From contig NZ_BMYJ01000001.1 of assembly GCF_014652215.1 (NCBI RefSeq), positions 186,001-250,000 on the forward strand: 64,000 nt of DNA, read 5' to 3'. A program made the translations under genes and the position numbers. Below, one piece after another: positions 34,563 to 44,438 of the stretch; position 1 is the first letter of the stretch, and each line of letters begins with the position of its first letter. The stretch is from Neogemmobacter tilapiae (GTDB taxonomy: Bacteria > Pseudomonadota > Alphaproteobacteria > Rhodobacterales > Rhodobacteraceae). The notes under the pieces were generated by a model, which had not been told where the DNA came from, searched no databases, and saw only the letters and a list, made by a program, of their open reading frames with translations.

Positions 34563-35983
34563 CAGGCCGCCGCCCCGCCCACCGTCAGCCCGCCGATCAT
34601 CAGCGTCGGCTGCCCCACACCCACGGGCACCCATTGCCCGGCCTTGCCGCAGTTGCCGATGCCGGGGTCCAGCTTCATGTCATTGCCAATGGCGCGGATA
34701 TGTTTCAGCGCCGTCGCCCCGTCGCCGATCAAGGTGGCCCCTTTCACCGGCGCGCCGATCACGCCGTTCTTCACGCGATAGGCTTCGGTACAGGAAAACA
34801 CGAACTTGCCATTCGTGATGTCCACCTGACCGCCGCCAAAGCCCACTGCATAAATGCCGTCCTTCAGCGAGGCGACAATTCCCGCCGGATCATCCGTGCC
34901 GCCCAGCATATAGGTGTTCGTCATACGGGGCATCGGGATATGCGCGAAACTTTCGCGCCGCCCGTTGCCCGTTGCGGCCACCCCCATCAGCCGCGCATTC
35001 TGCCGGTCCTGCATATAGCCGACCAGAACCCCGTCTTCGATCAGCACATTGCGCTGCGACGGCGTGCCTTCGTCGTCGATGGAAATGGACCCACGCCGAT
35101 CCGGCAAGGTGCCGTCATCCAGCACCGTTACCCCTTTGGCGGCAATCTGCTGCCCCATCAGGCCGGCAAAGGCGCTGGTCTGCTTGCGGTTAAAGTCGCC
35201 TTCCAGCCCGTGGCCAATCGCTTCATGCAACAGGATTCCCGGCCAGCCCGGCCCCAGCACCACATCCATCACCCCCGCAGGCGCGGGTTCCGCGTCCAGA
35301 TTGACCAAAGCGATCCGCAAAGCCTCGCGCGCGGCGGCTTGCCAAAGCGTGGGTTCCATCAGCGCGGCCAGCCCGTAACGCCCGCCCTGCCCCGTCCCAC
35401 CGCTTTCGCGCCGCCCGTTCTGTTCGACGATCACCGAGATGTTCAGCCGCGCCATGGGGCGAATGTCGGCCAGCCGCAGCCCTTCGGGGCGCAGAATCTC
35501 CACCTCTTGCAGACCCGCCGAAAGCGTCACCGAAACCTGCACCACGCGCGGGTCAAGCCCCCGCGCAAAGCCGTCAATTTCCCGCAGGATGTTGATTTTC
35601 GACGCGAAAGACGCGTCGGCCATGGGGTCGGCACTGGTGTAAAGCCGCTGGTTGGTGCCACGTGGGCTGGGGGCCAGAACGCCCCCGCTATCTCCTACGG
35701 CCAGACGCGCGGTCTCCCCCGACCGCCGCAAGGCCTGCACCGAGATTTCGGTCGAATGGGCATAGCCCGCCACCTCGCCCTTGACCGCCCGCAGGCCAAA
35801 ACCTTCCGATGCGTCATAGCTGGCGTTCTTCACCCGCCCGTCGTCCAGCACCAAAGCCTCGGACCGGCGACGTTCCAAGAACAACTCGCCATCCTCGGCC
35901 CCAGCGGTGGCGCGCCGCAGTTCGGCCAAAGCCTCAGCCTCATCCAGATGGGTTTCAAAGGGGCGAAAGGCGGATTCGGTCAT
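34562..35983 (-). CDS. tldD: Metalloprotease TldD
   Basis: 473 residues of the TldD/PmbA family; with TldE it degrades unfolded peptides and processes microcin B17-like substrates. The zinc motif is HEAIGHGLEGD (HExxxH, near residue 258) and the C-terminal block is typical (FVFSCTEAYRVKNGVIG, then GPG-like GIGNCGKAGQ). The partner tldE is not in the window. It is divergent from ctaC, with 169 bases between. Confidence 0.95.
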   Translation of the reverse strand: MTESAFRPFETHLDEAEALAELRRATAGAEDGELFLERRRSEALVLDDGRVKNASYDASEGFGLRAVKGEVAGYAHSTEISVQALRRSGETARLAVGDSGGVLAPSPRGTNQRLYTSADPMADASFASKINILREIDGFARGLDPRVVQVSVTLSAGLQEVEILRPEGLRLADIRPMARLNISVIVEQNGRRESGGTGQGGRYGLAALMEPTLWQAAAREALRIALVNLDAEPAPAGVMDVVLGPGWPGILLHEAIGHGLEGDFNRKQTSAFAGLMGQQIAAKGVTVLDDGTLPDRRGSISIDDEGTPSQRNVLIEDGVLVGYMQDRQNARLMGVAATGNGRRESFAHIPMPRMTNTYMLGGTDDPAGIVASLKDGIYAVGFGGGQVDITNGKFVFSCTEAYRVKNGVIGAPVKGATLIGDGATALKHIRAIGNDMKLDPGIGNCGKAGQWVPVGVGQPTLMIGGLTVGGAAA

Positions 35984-36152
35984 GTTCTGTCCTTGATCTG
36001 GCGCAATCCAAGCTATCTACGTCACAGTTTCGCTTGTCGCGGCTTGCCTAATATGGTTTCACCAGCGGCAGAAACAACGGGATTCTGCTGTGACAAACGG
36101 CAGCCCCTGAACGACCGGGCCGCAAGGCCACCAAGCCACACGGGATAGCCAG

Positions 36153-37061
36153 ATGAAAACCTTCCGCGTTCTTTCGGGTTTGACGGCCGGGGCCACCGCC
36201 CTTTTCGTCGCCGGTGCCGCCATTGCCCAAAGCCTGCCCATCATTGGCGCGCCGCAGGACAAGTTGATGGGCTTTCAGCCCGCCGGGACCGAGCTGGCCG
36301 AAGGCATCCATTGGCTGGATCACTTTATCCTGATCATCATCACCGTGATCACCCTTTTCGTGACCGGCCTGCTGATCTACGCCATCCTGCGCTTCAACCA
36401 GCGCGCCAATCCGAAGCCGGCAAAATTCACGCACAATACGCCGCTTGAGGTGATGTGGACCCTGATCCCTATCGTCATTCTGGTGGTGATCGGCGCGTTT
36501 TCCCTGCCGCAACTCTTTCGCCAACAGGAAATCCCGCAGGCGGACATCACCATCAAGGTCACGGGTAACCAGTGGTATTGGTCCTATGAATATGTTGATG
36601 TTGAAGGCGTGTCCTTTGACAGCAACATGATCGGCGCTCCGGCCAATGGCGGCACCTTCCGCCTGACGCCCGAGGTTGAAAAGCAACTGGCCGATGCGGG
36701 TTACACCAACAAGGAATTCCTGCTGGCCACCGACACTGCCGTTGTCGTGCCCGTCGGCAAGACCATCGTGATGCAGGTCACCTCGGTCGACGTGATCCAT
36801 TCGTGGAAGATCCCGGCCTTTGGCGTGATGCAGGATGCTGTTCCCGGTCGTCTGGCGCATCTGTGGTTCAAGCCTGAAACCGAAGGCATCTATTTCGGCC
36901 AATGCTCGGAACTCTGTGGCCAGGCCCATGCCTATATGCCGATCACCGTTAAAGTCGTCTCGCAAGAGGTTTATGACCGCTGGCTGGAGTCGGCCAAGGC
37001 CGGTGATGTGGTTCTGAGCCAAGCATTGCTTGACGGCACGACTGAAGTCGCCGCGAACTAA
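36153..37061 (+). CDS. ctaC: Cytochrome c oxidase subunit II
   Basis: 302-residue subunit II of an aa3-type oxidase. It has a signal peptide (residues 1-25, cleaved after AIAQ), two membrane helices (about 57-80 and 98-121) and a periplasmic cupredoxin domain. All CuA ligands are present: H216, C251, E253, C255, H259, M262, plus the aromatic electron-entry patch QWYWSYEY (140-147). Subunit I (ctaD) is not here, matching Paracoccus and Rhodobacter where it is unlinked. Head of the cta operon. Confidence 0.97.
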   Translation: MKTFRVLSGLTAGATALFVAGAAIAQSLPIIGAPQDKLMGFQPAGTELAEGIHWLDHFILIIITVITLFVTGLLIYAILRFNQRANPKPAKFTHNTPLEVMWTLIPIVILVVIGAFSLPQLFRQQEIPQADITIKVTGNQWYWSYEYVDVEGVSFDSNMIGAPANGGTFRLTPEVEKQLADAGYTNKEFLLATDTAVVVPVGKTIVMQVTSVDVIHSWKIPAFGVMQDAVPGRLAHLWFKPETEGIYFGQCSELCGQAHAYMPITVKVVSQEVYDRWLESAKAGDVVLSQALLDGTTEVAAN

Positions 37062-37077
37062 GGCCGCAAGGCCAATC

Positions 37078-37104
37078 AAGGCCGCCGGGCTATCGGCGGC
37101 CTTT
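37078..37104 (+). terminator. Terminator-like hairpin between ctaC and ctaB
   Basis: GGCCGCC (37080-37086) pairs with GGCGGCC (37095-37101), extended by AA/TT, ending in TTT. It lies 17 bases after the ctaC stop and 31 bases before ctaB. It may partly terminate transcription and so make more subunit II than assembly factors. Confidence 0.6.
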
Positions 37105-37134
37105 GTGCATGACCCAGATGATCGGACCCCAGGG

Positions 37135-38073
37135 ATGAGCGAGACCCAGGCCATTCAGCAAACCGGCGAGGCAGGCTTTGGCGATTTCCTCGCCTTGCTG
37201 AAGCCGCGCGTGATGTCGCTGGTGGTGTTCACCGCTTTGGTGGGCCTGATCGTGGCCCCCGTGCCCGTGCATCCGGTGGTGGGCTTTGCTTCCATCCTGT
37301 TCATCGCGCTTGGCGGCGGTGCCTCGGGTGCTTTGAATATGTGGTGGGATGCCGACATCGACGCCATCATGCGCCGCACGCAGGGCCGCCCGATCCCCTC
37401 GGGCAAGGTCGCACCGGGTGAGGCTTTGGGTTTCGGTCTGGCGCTTTCGGGGCTTTCGGTGGCGATGCTGGGTTTGGCGGCGAATTGGTTCGCGGCGGCT
37501 TTTCTGGCCTTTACCATCTTCTTCTACGTGGTTGTCTATTCGGTCTGGCTGAAACGCCTGACGCCGCAAAACATCGTGATCGGCGGCGCCGCCGGGGCCT
37601 TTCCGCCCATGATCGGCTGGGCGGTCGCCACGGGCGGGGTTTCCATCGAAAGCCTGCTGATGTTCGCCGTGATCTTTATGTGGACGCCGCCGCATTTCTG
37701 GGCCTTGGCGCTGTTCATGAAGGATGATTACGGTCGCGCCGGGGTGCCGATGCTGACCGTGACGCACGGCCGCAAGGCGACCCGTGCCCATGTTCTGGCC
37801 TATACGATCCTGCTGATCCCCTTTTCGCTGGCGCTGGCCCTGTCGGGCATCGGGGGCTGGGTGACGCTGGGCGTGACGCTGATCCTGAACGCGATCTTTG
37901 TTTTCGGCGGCTGGAAAATCTGGCACCGGGATGAGGCCACGGCCGAGGCGGACAGCTACCGTGTTGAAAAGCAGGTCTTCCGCTTTTCCCTGTCCTACGT
38001 CTTTCTGACTTTTGGCGCGCTGGCCTTGGATATGTTGCTGGGCACCCGTTGGCCCATGGCGTGGTGGGGCTGA
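37135..38073 (+). CDS. ctaB: Protoheme IX farnesyltransferase (heme O synthase)
   Basis: 312-residue UbiA-type prenyltransferase that adds farnesyl to heme B, making heme O for the aa3 oxidase. The prenyl-diphosphate site [15 protein letters not shown] is present, followed by [29 protein letters not shown] and about eight membrane helices. ATG 37135 (MSETQAIQQ) follows AGGG. It is second in the cta operon, after the hairpin. Confidence 0.96.
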   Translation: MSETQAIQQTGEAGFGDFLALLKPRVMSLVVFTALVGLIVAPVPVHPVVGFASILFIALGGGASGALNMWWDADIDAIMRRTQGRPIPSGKVAPGEALGFGLALSGLSVAMLGLAANWFAAAFLAFTIFFYVVVYSVWLKRLTPQNIVIGGAAGAFPPMIGWAVATGGVSIESLLMFAVIFMWTPPHFWALALFMKDDYGRAGVPMLTVTHGRKATRAHVLAYTILLIPFSLALALSGIGGWVTLGVTLILNAIFVFGGWKIWHRDEATAEADSYRVEKQVFRFSLSYVFLTFGALALDMLLGTRWPMAWWG

Positions 38074-38075
38074 TC

Positions 38076-38273
38076 GTGGCGCATTTTCCCAAACCCCATG
38101 AACTGCACCAACGCCGTTTTGGCCGCAATCTGGGGCTTGGCCTGTCGCTGGCCGCTTTCGTGGCGCTGGTCTTTGCGCTGACCGTGGTCAAGGTGACGGG
38201 CGGCGATCCGATGGCGGCGATGTCCGGGCAAACCCAAGGCGTCACCGGCCCGATCAAAGGGGCGCAACCATGA
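38076..38273 (+). CDS. Small single-pass membrane protein in the cta operon (65 aa)
   Basis: 65 residues from GTG 38076, two bases after the ctaB stop: a charged start ([17 protein letters not shown]), one helix ([22 protein letters not shown]) and a short tail. A small protein in this position (often called CoxF or a hypothetical) is usual between ctaB and ctaG in Rhodobacteraceae. Alternative starts further upstream would lie inside ctaB. The stop overlaps the ctaG start by four bases. Confidence 0.75.
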   Translation: MAHFPKPHELHQRRFGRNLGLGLSLAAFVALVFALTVVKVTGGDPMAAMSGQTQGVTGPIKGAQP

Positions 38274-38836
38274 CGCCAAAGAAAACCGCCATCTGGCTTG
38301 TGGCCCTTGTCGCCACCATGCTTTCGCTGTCCTTCGTCGCCGTGCCTTTCTATGACTGGTTCTGCCGCACCACCGGCTTTGGCGGCACCACGATGGTCGC
38401 CGAAGAAGGTTCGGACACGATCCTGGATCAGACCATCCGCATCCGCTTTGACGGCACTGTCGATGGCGGGATGCCGTGGGAGTTCAAGCCCGTGGTCCGC
38501 ACCATGGAACTGCGGATCGGTGAAACGGCGCTGGCCTATTACACCGCGCACAACCCGACCGACCGGGTGATTGCGGGCACGGCCAGCTATAACATCACGC
38601 CGGATGCGGCGGGCGGCTTTTTCTTCAAGATCGACTGTTTCTGCTTTACCGAACAGGTTCTGCAACCCGGTGAGACCGTCGAAATGCCAGTCAGCTTTTA
38701 CGTTGACCCAGAAATCGTCAAAGACCCCGAGGGGCGCTATGTCCCCGAGATCACGCTGTCCTACACTTTCTACGAAACTGCCCTGCCCGACACGCAGGCC
38801 GCGCTTGAAGCGGTCAAGCCGGGCGCGGTAAACTGA
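38270..38836 (+). CDS. ctaG: Cytochrome c oxidase assembly protein CtaG (Cox11)
   Basis: 188-residue copper chaperone that loads CuB into oxidase subunit I. One N-terminal membrane helix, then [17 protein letters not shown] (C32) and the copper motif with C123 and C125 (IDCFCFTEQ), followed by [11 protein letters not shown]. These are the Cox11 signature residues. It is coupled to the 65-residue protein gene upstream and precedes ctaE by 27 bases. Confidence 0.96.
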   Translation: MTPKKTAIWLVALVATMLSLSFVAVPFYDWFCRTTGFGGTTMVAEEGSDTILDQTIRIRFDGTVDGGMPWEFKPVVRTMELRIGETALAYYTAHNPTDRVIAGTASYNITPDAAGGFFFKIDCFCFTEQVLQPGETVEMPVSFYVDPEIVKDPEGRYVPEITLSYTFYETALPDTQAALEAVKPGAVN

Positions 38837-38863
38837 ACAAGACAAAGACCGAGGGAAACCGCC

Positions 38864-39727
38864 ATGGCTCATGCCAAGAACCACGACTATCACGTCTTGC
38901 CACCGTCGATTTGGCCCTTCGCGGGGGCGATCAGCGCCATCGTGATGCTGGCCGGGGCCGTGGCCGGGATGCATTGGTCCCCCGCCGAGGGGCAAGAGGT
39001 CACCGGCATCGTCTGGTTTGTTCTGGCCTATAAATGGTTCCTCATCGGCCTGTTGATGGTGCTTTATGTCATGTTCGGCTGGTGGTCGGATGTGGTGACA
39101 GAAAGCCAGGCCGGCGATCATACCCCGGTGGTGCGGATCGGCCTGCGCTATGGGTTCATCATGTTCATCATGTCCGAAGTGATGTTCTTCGTGGCATGGT
39201 TCTGGGCCTTCTTCAAAAACGCGCTCTATCCGATGGGGCCGCAAAGCCCGGCGATTGACGGCGTCTGGCCGCCGGTGGGGATTGAAACCTTTGACCCCTG
39301 GCACCTGCCGCTGATCAACACTCTGATCCTGCTGTGCTCGGGCTGTGCCGCCACTTGGGCGCACCACGCGCTGGCGCATGAGAATAACCGCAAGGATCTG
39401 GTCAACGGCTTGATCTTGGCGATTGTTCTGGGCCTGATCTTCACTGTCTTCCAGATCTACGAATACAGCCATGCCGCCTTTACGCTGGGCAAGGATGCGG
39501 TCGCTGAAAACTCGATCTATCCGTCGACCTTCTTCCTCGCGACCGGCTTTCATGGTTTCCACGTTCTGGTGGGCACGATCTTTCTGGCCATCTGCTTGGC
39601 CCGCGCATTGAAGGGCCATTTCACGCCAGAACGCCATATCGGCTTTGAAGCTGCCGCTTGGTATTGGCACTTTGTCGACGTGGTTTGGCTGTTCCTTTTC
39701 GCCTCGATCTACGTCTGGGGCCGCTGA
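38864..39727 (+). CDS. ctaE: Cytochrome c oxidase subunit III
   Basis: 287 residues with seven membrane helices; stabilises the proton-uptake side of the oxidase. Family patterns: [14 protein letters not shown] at the start, [17 protein letters not shown], the [15 protein letters not shown] helix, [19 protein letters not shown] and the C-terminal [23 protein letters not shown]. It ends the ctaC-B-G-E block. A hairpin separates it from surf1. Confidence 0.97.
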   Translation: MAHAKNHDYHVLPPSIWPFAGAISAIVMLAGAVAGMHWSPAEGQEVTGIVWFVLAYKWFLIGLLMVLYVMFGWWSDVVTESQAGDHTPVVRIGLRYGFIMFIMSEVMFFVAWFWAFFKNALYPMGPQSPAIDGVWPPVGIETFDPWHLPLINTLILLCSGCAATWAHHALAHENNRKDLVNGLILAIVLGLIFTVFQIYEYSHAAFTLGKDAVAENSIYPSTFFLATGFHGFHVLVGTIFLAICLARALKGHFTPERHIGFEAAAWYWHFVDVVWLFLFASIYVWGR

Positions 39728-39751
39728 TCTACGATGTCTTGAACTTTCGGG

Positions 39752-39780
39752 CGCGGGGTGGTCAAACACCCCGCGTCTTG
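39752..39780 (+). terminator. Hairpin between ctaE and the Surf1 gene
   Basis: CGCGGGGTG (39752-39760) pairs perfectly with CACCCCGCG (39767-39775), loop GTCAAA, followed by TCTTG. The T-run is weak, so read-through into the Surf1 gene is likely. Confidence 0.55.
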
Positions 39781-39796
39781 CGTTGAAAGGGCCACC

Positions 39797-40468
39797 GTGC
39801 GTCGTCTGATCCTTCCCCTGCTGTTCGGCCTTTGCGGCGCGGCTGTGCTGATTGGGCTGGGCGTCTGGCAATTGCAGAGGCTGGAATGGAAGGAAACCGT
39901 TCTGGCAGCCATGGCGGCCCGCATCGGTGGCCCGCCTATCCCCCTGCCCGAAACGCCCGAAAAGACTCGCGACAATTATCAGACGGTCACGCTGACGGGC
40001 CGTTTCCTGCCGGGGCATCTGGACGTCATGTCCGGCCAGAAACTGGTCGGCCCCGGTTTCCGCGTGATCGCCCCCTTTGAAACCGAGGAGGGGCGGCGGG
40101 TGATGGTGGACCGTGGCTTTGTCCCCGATGCCGAACGCAAGACGCCAAGAACCGGCGCAGGTGTCACCGAAATCAGCGGCAACCTGCTTTGGCCCGACGA
40201 TGCCGACAGCTATACCCCCGCCCCGAACCTGACCGAAAACCTCTGGTTCGCCCGCGATGTGGTGACGATGGCCAAGGCTTTGAACACGGAACCGGTGCTG
40301 ATCGTGGCCTTCACCGACACGGGTGAGGGTGTTTCCCCCGTTCCCGTCGATACGATGTCGGTGCCGAACAACCATTTCCAATACGCCATGACATGGTTTT
40401 CCTTGGCGCTTGTCTGGTTGGGGATGACAGTCTTCTGGCTTCGGCGTATGGCTTTGCGGATCAATTGA
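39797..40468 (+). CDS. SURF1-family cytochrome oxidase assembly protein
   Basis: 223 residues: an N-terminal helix (LILPLLFGLCGAAVLIGLGVWQLQRLEWK, with the GVWQLQRLxWK signature), a periplasmic domain (VTLTGRFLP, then VMVDRGFVP) and a C-terminal helix (FQYAMTWFSLALVWLGMTVFWL). Surf1 delivers or holds heme A for subunit I. GTG 39797 has AAAGGG upstream and is preferred over an in-frame GTG at 39758 that overlaps the hairpin. It continues the cta cluster. Confidence 0.9.
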   Translation: MRRLILPLLFGLCGAAVLIGLGVWQLQRLEWKETVLAAMAARIGGPPIPLPETPEKTRDNYQTVTLTGRFLPGHLDVMSGQKLVGPGFRVIAPFETEEGRRVMVDRGFVPDAERKTPRTGAGVTEISGNLLWPDDADSYTPAPNLTENLWFARDVVTMAKALNTEPVLIVAFTDTGEGVSPVPVDTMSVPNNHFQYAMTWFSLALVWLGMTVFWLRRMALRIN

Positions 40469-40478
40469 CGGCGGTATG

Positions 40479-41864
40479 ATGCGTTACATCTCGACCCGGG
40501 GCGCGGCCCCTTCCCTGACCTTCGGCGAAGCGATGATGACGGGCCTTGCCCGTGATGGTGGGCTTTATGTGCCCGAGACGATTCCTCATATCTCACCGGA
40601 CCAAATCGCCGCACTGGTGGGGCAATCCTATGAGGATATCGCTTTTGCCGTGATGCGCCCCTATATCGGGGATCTTTTCACCGATGCCGAATTCAAGGGC
40701 TTGATTGCCAAGGCCTATGCAGGTTTCGGCCACATGGCCCGCGCGCCGCTGAAACAATTGGCGCCGAACCATTTCCTGCTGGAGCTGTTCCACGGCCCGA
40801 CGCTGGCTTTCAAAGATTTTGCCATGCAGCTCATCGGCCAGATGATGCAGGCGGCCCTTGCGAAATCGGGCGAACGGATCACCATCGTGGGGGCGACCAG
40901 CGGCGATACGGGTTCGGCGGCGATAGAGGCGTTCAAGGGTCTGGCGAACGTCGATGTCTTTATCCTGTTCCCCCATGGCCGCGTTTCGGAAGTGCAGCGC
41001 AGGCAGATGACAACACCGGATGCCGCGAACATCCATGCGCTGGCGATTGACGGGACGTTTGACGATGCCCAAGCGCGGCTGAAGGATATGTTCAACGACT
41101 TTGCCTTCCGCGATGGTGTGCGGCTGGCGGGGGTCAATTCGATCAACTGGGCGCGGGTTCTGGCGCAGGTCGTCTATTACTTCAGCGCCGCCGTTTCGCT
41201 GGGCGCGCCGCATCGCAAGGTGTCGTTCACTGTGCCCACCGGCAATTTCGGCGACATCTTCGCAGGCTATATTGCCCGCCAGATGGGCCTGCCCATTGAA
41301 AAGCTGGTGATTGCCACGAACCAAAACGACATACTGCACCGCGCGCTTTCCACGGGCGATTATCGCCCCGATGGCGTCGTTCCTTCGATCAGCCCTTCGA
41401 TGGATATTCAGGTTTCTTCCAACTTTGAACGCGCGCTGTTCGATGCCTATGGTCGCGACGGCAAGGCGATTGCCGCACTGATGGACGATCTGAAAGCGGG
41501 CGCGTTCCACATTTCCCAAGGCGCGCTGGAAACGCTGCGCGCGACCTTTGCGTCGGGCCGCTGTTCCGAAAGCGAAACGCAAGACACCATCCGCCAGACC
41601 CTGAACGACAGTGCGGAACTCCTTTGCCCGCATTCGGCCGTGGGCGTCTATGTGGCGCAGGATCATCTGGGTGCAACCCCGATGATCACCTTGGCTACCG
41701 CCCACCCTGCGAAATTCCCCGATGCGGTGGAACAGGCCAGCGGGTTGCGCCCCGCCCTTCCGCCCCGCATGGCCGATATGATGACCAAACCCGAACGCGT
41801 GACCCGCGTGCCGAATGACCTTGCCGCCTTGCAGGCGCTGGTTCGTGAAAGGATTGCCCGTTGA
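40479..41864 (+). CDS. thrC: Threonine synthase
   Basis: 461-residue PLP enzyme that converts O-phosphohomoserine to threonine. The PLP lysine is K112 in FHGPTLAFKDFAMQ; GATSGDTGSAAIEAF binds the phosphate. ATG 40479 is favoured by GGCGG at 40470-40474; ATG 40476 adds one residue. The stop overlaps the TTG start of the M16 peptidase gene (TTGA). The gene follows the Surf1 gene by 10 bases, so it may be transcribed with it. Confidence 0.96.
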   Translation: MRYISTRGAAPSLTFGEAMMTGLARDGGLYVPETIPHISPDQIAALVGQSYEDIAFAVMRPYIGDLFTDAEFKGLIAKAYAGFGHMARAPLKQLAPNHFLLELFHGPTLAFKDFAMQLIGQMMQAALAKSGERITIVGATSGDTGSAAIEAFKGLANVDVFILFPHGRVSEVQRRQMTTPDAANIHALAIDGTFDDAQARLKDMFNDFAFRDGVRLAGVNSINWARVLAQVVYYFSAAVSLGAPHRKVSFTVPTGNFGDIFAGYIARQMGLPIEKLVIATNQNDILHRALSTGDYRPDGVVPSISPSMDIQVSSNFERALFDAYGRDGKAIAALMDDLKAGAFHISQGALETLRATFASGRCSESETQDTIRQTLNDSAELLCPHSAVGVYVAQDHLGATPMITLATAHPAKFPDAVEQASGLRPALPPRMADMMTKPERVTRVPNDLAALQALVRERIAR

Positions 41865-43120
41865 CCATCCGTCTGGATACATTGCCCAACGGCCTGCGGG
41901 TCGTGACCGAACATATGCCGGGGCTTTTGTCGGCGTCCGTTGGCGTCTGGGTTCTGGCCGGTGGGCGGCACGAGGCGGCCGAGCAAAACGGCATCGCGCA
42001 TTTTCTGGAACATATGGCCTTTAAGGGCACGAAAACCCGCAGCCCCCTGCAGATTGCCGAAGCGATCGAGGATGTGGGCGGCTATATCAACGCCTATACG
42101 TCGAAAGAAATGACCGCCTATTACGCCCGCGTCTTGTCTGGCGATGTCGCGCTGGCCTTGGATGTGATTTCCGACATCGTGCTGAACCCGGTCTTTGCGA
42201 AAAAAGAAATCGAAACCGAGCGCCATGTGATCCTGCAAGAAATCGGGCAGGCTTTGGACACGCCCGACGACATCATCTTTGACTGGCTGCAAGAGGTGTC
42301 CTATCCCGACCAACCCTTTGGCCGCACGATCCTTGGGCCAGAGGAACGCGTCGCGGGTTTCACAAAGGCGGACCTGCAACGCTTTGTTGCGGAAAACTAT
42401 GGTCCCGGTCAGATGATCGTCGCGGCAGCGGGTGGGGTCGATCACGACACGATCCTTGCGCAGGTGAAGGAAATCTTTGGCGATCTGAAGCCCAAGGCGC
42501 AACCCGGTCTGGCCCCCGCCCGCTTTGCCGGGGGCGAACGGCGGACGGTCAAAGATCTGGAACAAGCCCATTTTGCGCTGGCCTTTGATGCGCCGAACTA
42601 TCGCGCCCCCGATGTCTATGCCGCGCAAGTCTATTCCACGGCGATGGGCGGCGGCATGTCCTCGCGCCTATTCCAGAAAATCCGTGAGGAACGTGGGCTT
42701 TGCTACACGATCTTTGCGCAGGCTGCGGCCTATGAAGATACCGGGCAAATGACGATTTACGCGGGAACGTCGGGGGAAGAGGTCGCAGAATTGACCCAAC
42801 TGACCTTGGACGAACTGAAACGCGCCGCCGAGGATATGTCCGAGGCCGAAGTGGCCCGCGCCCGTGCGCAGATCAAGGCGGGGATGCTGATGGGGTTGGA
42901 AAGCCCCTCAAGCCGCGCCGAACGCATTGCACGCCTGCTGGCGATCTGGGGGCGTATCCCCGACATCTCTGAGGCGGTCGAAAAGATTGACGCGGTGGGT
43001 GTCGAACAGGTGCGCGCCTATGCCGGGGCCTTGCTGTCCGCAGGTTCGGCGCTGGCGCTTTATGGGCCGGTTGAAAAGGCCCCTGACCTTGATCTGATCA
43101 AGGCGCGGCTGGCCGCGTGA
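41861..43120 (+). CDS. M16 (insulinase/MPP-like) zinc peptidase
   Basis: 419 residues starting at TTG 41861. The inverted zinc motif HFLEH gives H47, E50 and H51, with the distal glutamate in the stretch ETERHVILQEI. The second half carries the usual M16 flap and RxFQKIREERGLCYTI pattern. It resembles the beta subunit of mitochondrial processing peptidase, a common orthologue in alphaproteobacteria found next to thrC. Translationally coupled to thrC. Confidence 0.93.
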   Translation: MTIRLDTLPNGLRVVTEHMPGLLSASVGVWVLAGGRHEAAEQNGIAHFLEHMAFKGTKTRSPLQIAEAIEDVGGYINAYTSKEMTAYYARVLSGDVALALDVISDIVLNPVFAKKEIETERHVILQEIGQALDTPDDIIFDWLQEVSYPDQPFGRTILGPEERVAGFTKADLQRFVAENYGPGQMIVAAAGGVDHDTILAQVKEIFGDLKPKAQPGLAPARFAGGERRTVKDLEQAHFALAFDAPNYRAPDVYAAQVYSTAMGGGMSSRLFQKIREERGLCYTIFAQAAAYEDTGQMTIYAGTSGEEVAELTQLTLDELKRAAEDMSEAEVARARAQIKAGMLMGLESPSSRAERIARLLAIWGRIPDISEAVEKIDAVGVEQVRAYAGALLSAGSALALYGPVEKAPDLDLIKARLAA

Positions 43121-43121
43121 C

Positions 43122-43712
43122 ATGCTGGGTCTTCGCCGCGTCACCCGTCTTCGGATCGAAACGCAGCGCATGACGCTGCGCCTGCCCGATCATGGCGATT
43201 TCAATGATTGGGCCTCTTTGCGCGACCATTCCGCCGATTTCCTGATTCCATGGGAACCGTCGCGCTCCAACGACCATCTGTCGCGCAAATCCTTTACCAA
43301 CCGCGTCTATTGGGCAACCCGCGCCGAACAGCAAGGCACCGCCCTGCCCCTGATGATGATCCGCCGCGCCGATGATCAACTGATCGGGGCGATCACCTTG
43401 GACAACATCCGCCGTGGCCCGGTGCAGGCGGGGACTTTGGGCTATTGGATCGGCCAGCCCTTTGCCCGCCAAGGCTTTATGCGCGAAGCGATCCTGGGCG
43501 TCGTCCACCATGCCTTTACCGCACTGGACCTCAGCCGGATTGAGGCTGCGTGCCTGCCGGAAAACGCCCCCAGCCGGGGTGTGTTGGAAAAATGCGGCTT
43601 CAAATACGAAGGTGTGGCGCAAAGCTATTTGCAAATCAACGGCCGCTGGCGCAACCATGTGCTTTACGCCAATCTTCGGGGTGATCGGCGGGGCCGAACG
43701 GATGTGGGCTAA
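43122..43712 (+). CDS. RimJ/RimL-type GNAT acetyltransferase
   Basis: 196-residue GNAT protein of the ribosomal-protein N-acetyltransferase group: TQRMTLRLPDHGDFNDWASLR at the start, GTLGYWIGQPFARQGFMREAILGVVHHAF (acetyl-CoA motif) and ENAPSRGVLEKCGFKYEGVA near the end. It likely acetylates a protein N-terminus such as S5. It starts one base after the M16 gene stop, so it is co-transcribed with it. Confidence 0.9.
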   Translation: MLGLRRVTRLRIETQRMTLRLPDHGDFNDWASLRDHSADFLIPWEPSRSNDHLSRKSFTNRVYWATRAEQQGTALPLMMIRRADDQLIGAITLDNIRRGPVQAGTLGYWIGQPFARQGFMREAILGVVHHAFTALDLSRIEAACLPENAPSRGVLEKCGFKYEGVAQSYLQINGRWRNHVLYANLRGDRRGRTDVG

Positions 43713-43751
43713 GGCCCTTTCTTTTGGCGCAGCAAACCCCATCTTAGACCC

Positions 43752-44438
43752 ATGCTTTGGCTGATCCTGACCCTTGTTGCGACGGTGGCAATCGCCCTTG
43801 TGACCCACCCGATGAAGGTGGCGGCGACCTTGCAGCATCTGAAAGACAACAGCCGCCGGATGGACGACCCCGATCTGATGGCGCGTGTCCAGCTTTTGGC
43901 TGAAGCGATGGATATCGCCGCCATTCCCGTGCGGATTTATGAGGTGGATCCGATCAACGCCTTGGCCGCCCCTGATGGACAGGTCTATATCACACGCGGT
44001 TTCATGCAGGCCTATCGTTCGGGCAAGGTTTCCGCCGATGAACTGGCGGGCGTCGTTGCGCATGAATTGGGCCATGTGGCCCTAGGGCATGGCCGCAAAC
44101 GGATGATCGACATGACGGGGCAAAGCGCCCTTTTTATGGTGTTGCAAGTCGTGCTTTTGCGGTTCGTGCCCTTCGTGGGCTTCTGGATCGCAGGAATCTT
44201 GACGCAAGCCATCGGTGCCCATCTGTCGCGCAAGGCGGAACATGAGGCCGATGCCTATGCGACAGCCCTGATGCTGAAATCCGGCATCGGGACCGAGGCG
44301 CAAAAGTCGATGTTCCGCAAACTGGGCAGTCTTACGGGCAATGCAAGGCCACCCGCCTGGGCCGCAAGCCACCCCGCACCCGAAACCCGGATCGCAGAAG
44401 TCGACGCGCGCGAAAGGCGCTGGGGCATCAAGGCCTAG
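43752..44438 (+). CDS. M48 family zinc metalloprotease
   Basis: 228 residues: an N-terminal membrane helix (MLWLILTLVATVAIALV), catalytic HELGH (H104, E105, H108) and the third zinc ligand region AEHEADAYATALMLKSG. A further hydrophobic segment (FMVLQVVLLRFVPFVGFWI) sits between. Similar to HtpX/Oma1-type proteases that work on membrane or exported proteins. The 3' end overlaps the convergent PIN gene by four bases. Confidence 0.9.
   Translation: MLWLILTLVATVAIALVTHPMKVAATLQHLKDNSRRMDDPDLMARVQLLAEAMDIAAIPVRIYEVDPINALAAPDGQVYITRGFMQAYRSGKVSADELAGVVAHELGHVALGHGRKRMIDMTGQSALFMVLQVVLLRFVPFVGFWIAGILTQAIGAHLSRKAEHEADAYATALMLKSGIGTEAQKSMFRKLGSLTGNARPPAWAASHPAPETRIAEVDARERRWGIKA

Noticed and set aside
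35993-36006. TTGATCTGGCGCAA as an FNR box between tldD and ctaC
   Set aside because: Only the left half matches; the right half differs at two of five positions, so it is not reported as a site.
37715-40381. A long minus-strand open frame opposite ctaB-ctaG-ctaE-surf1
   Set aside because: Spans four genuine genes and their gaps and has low-complexity basic composition.
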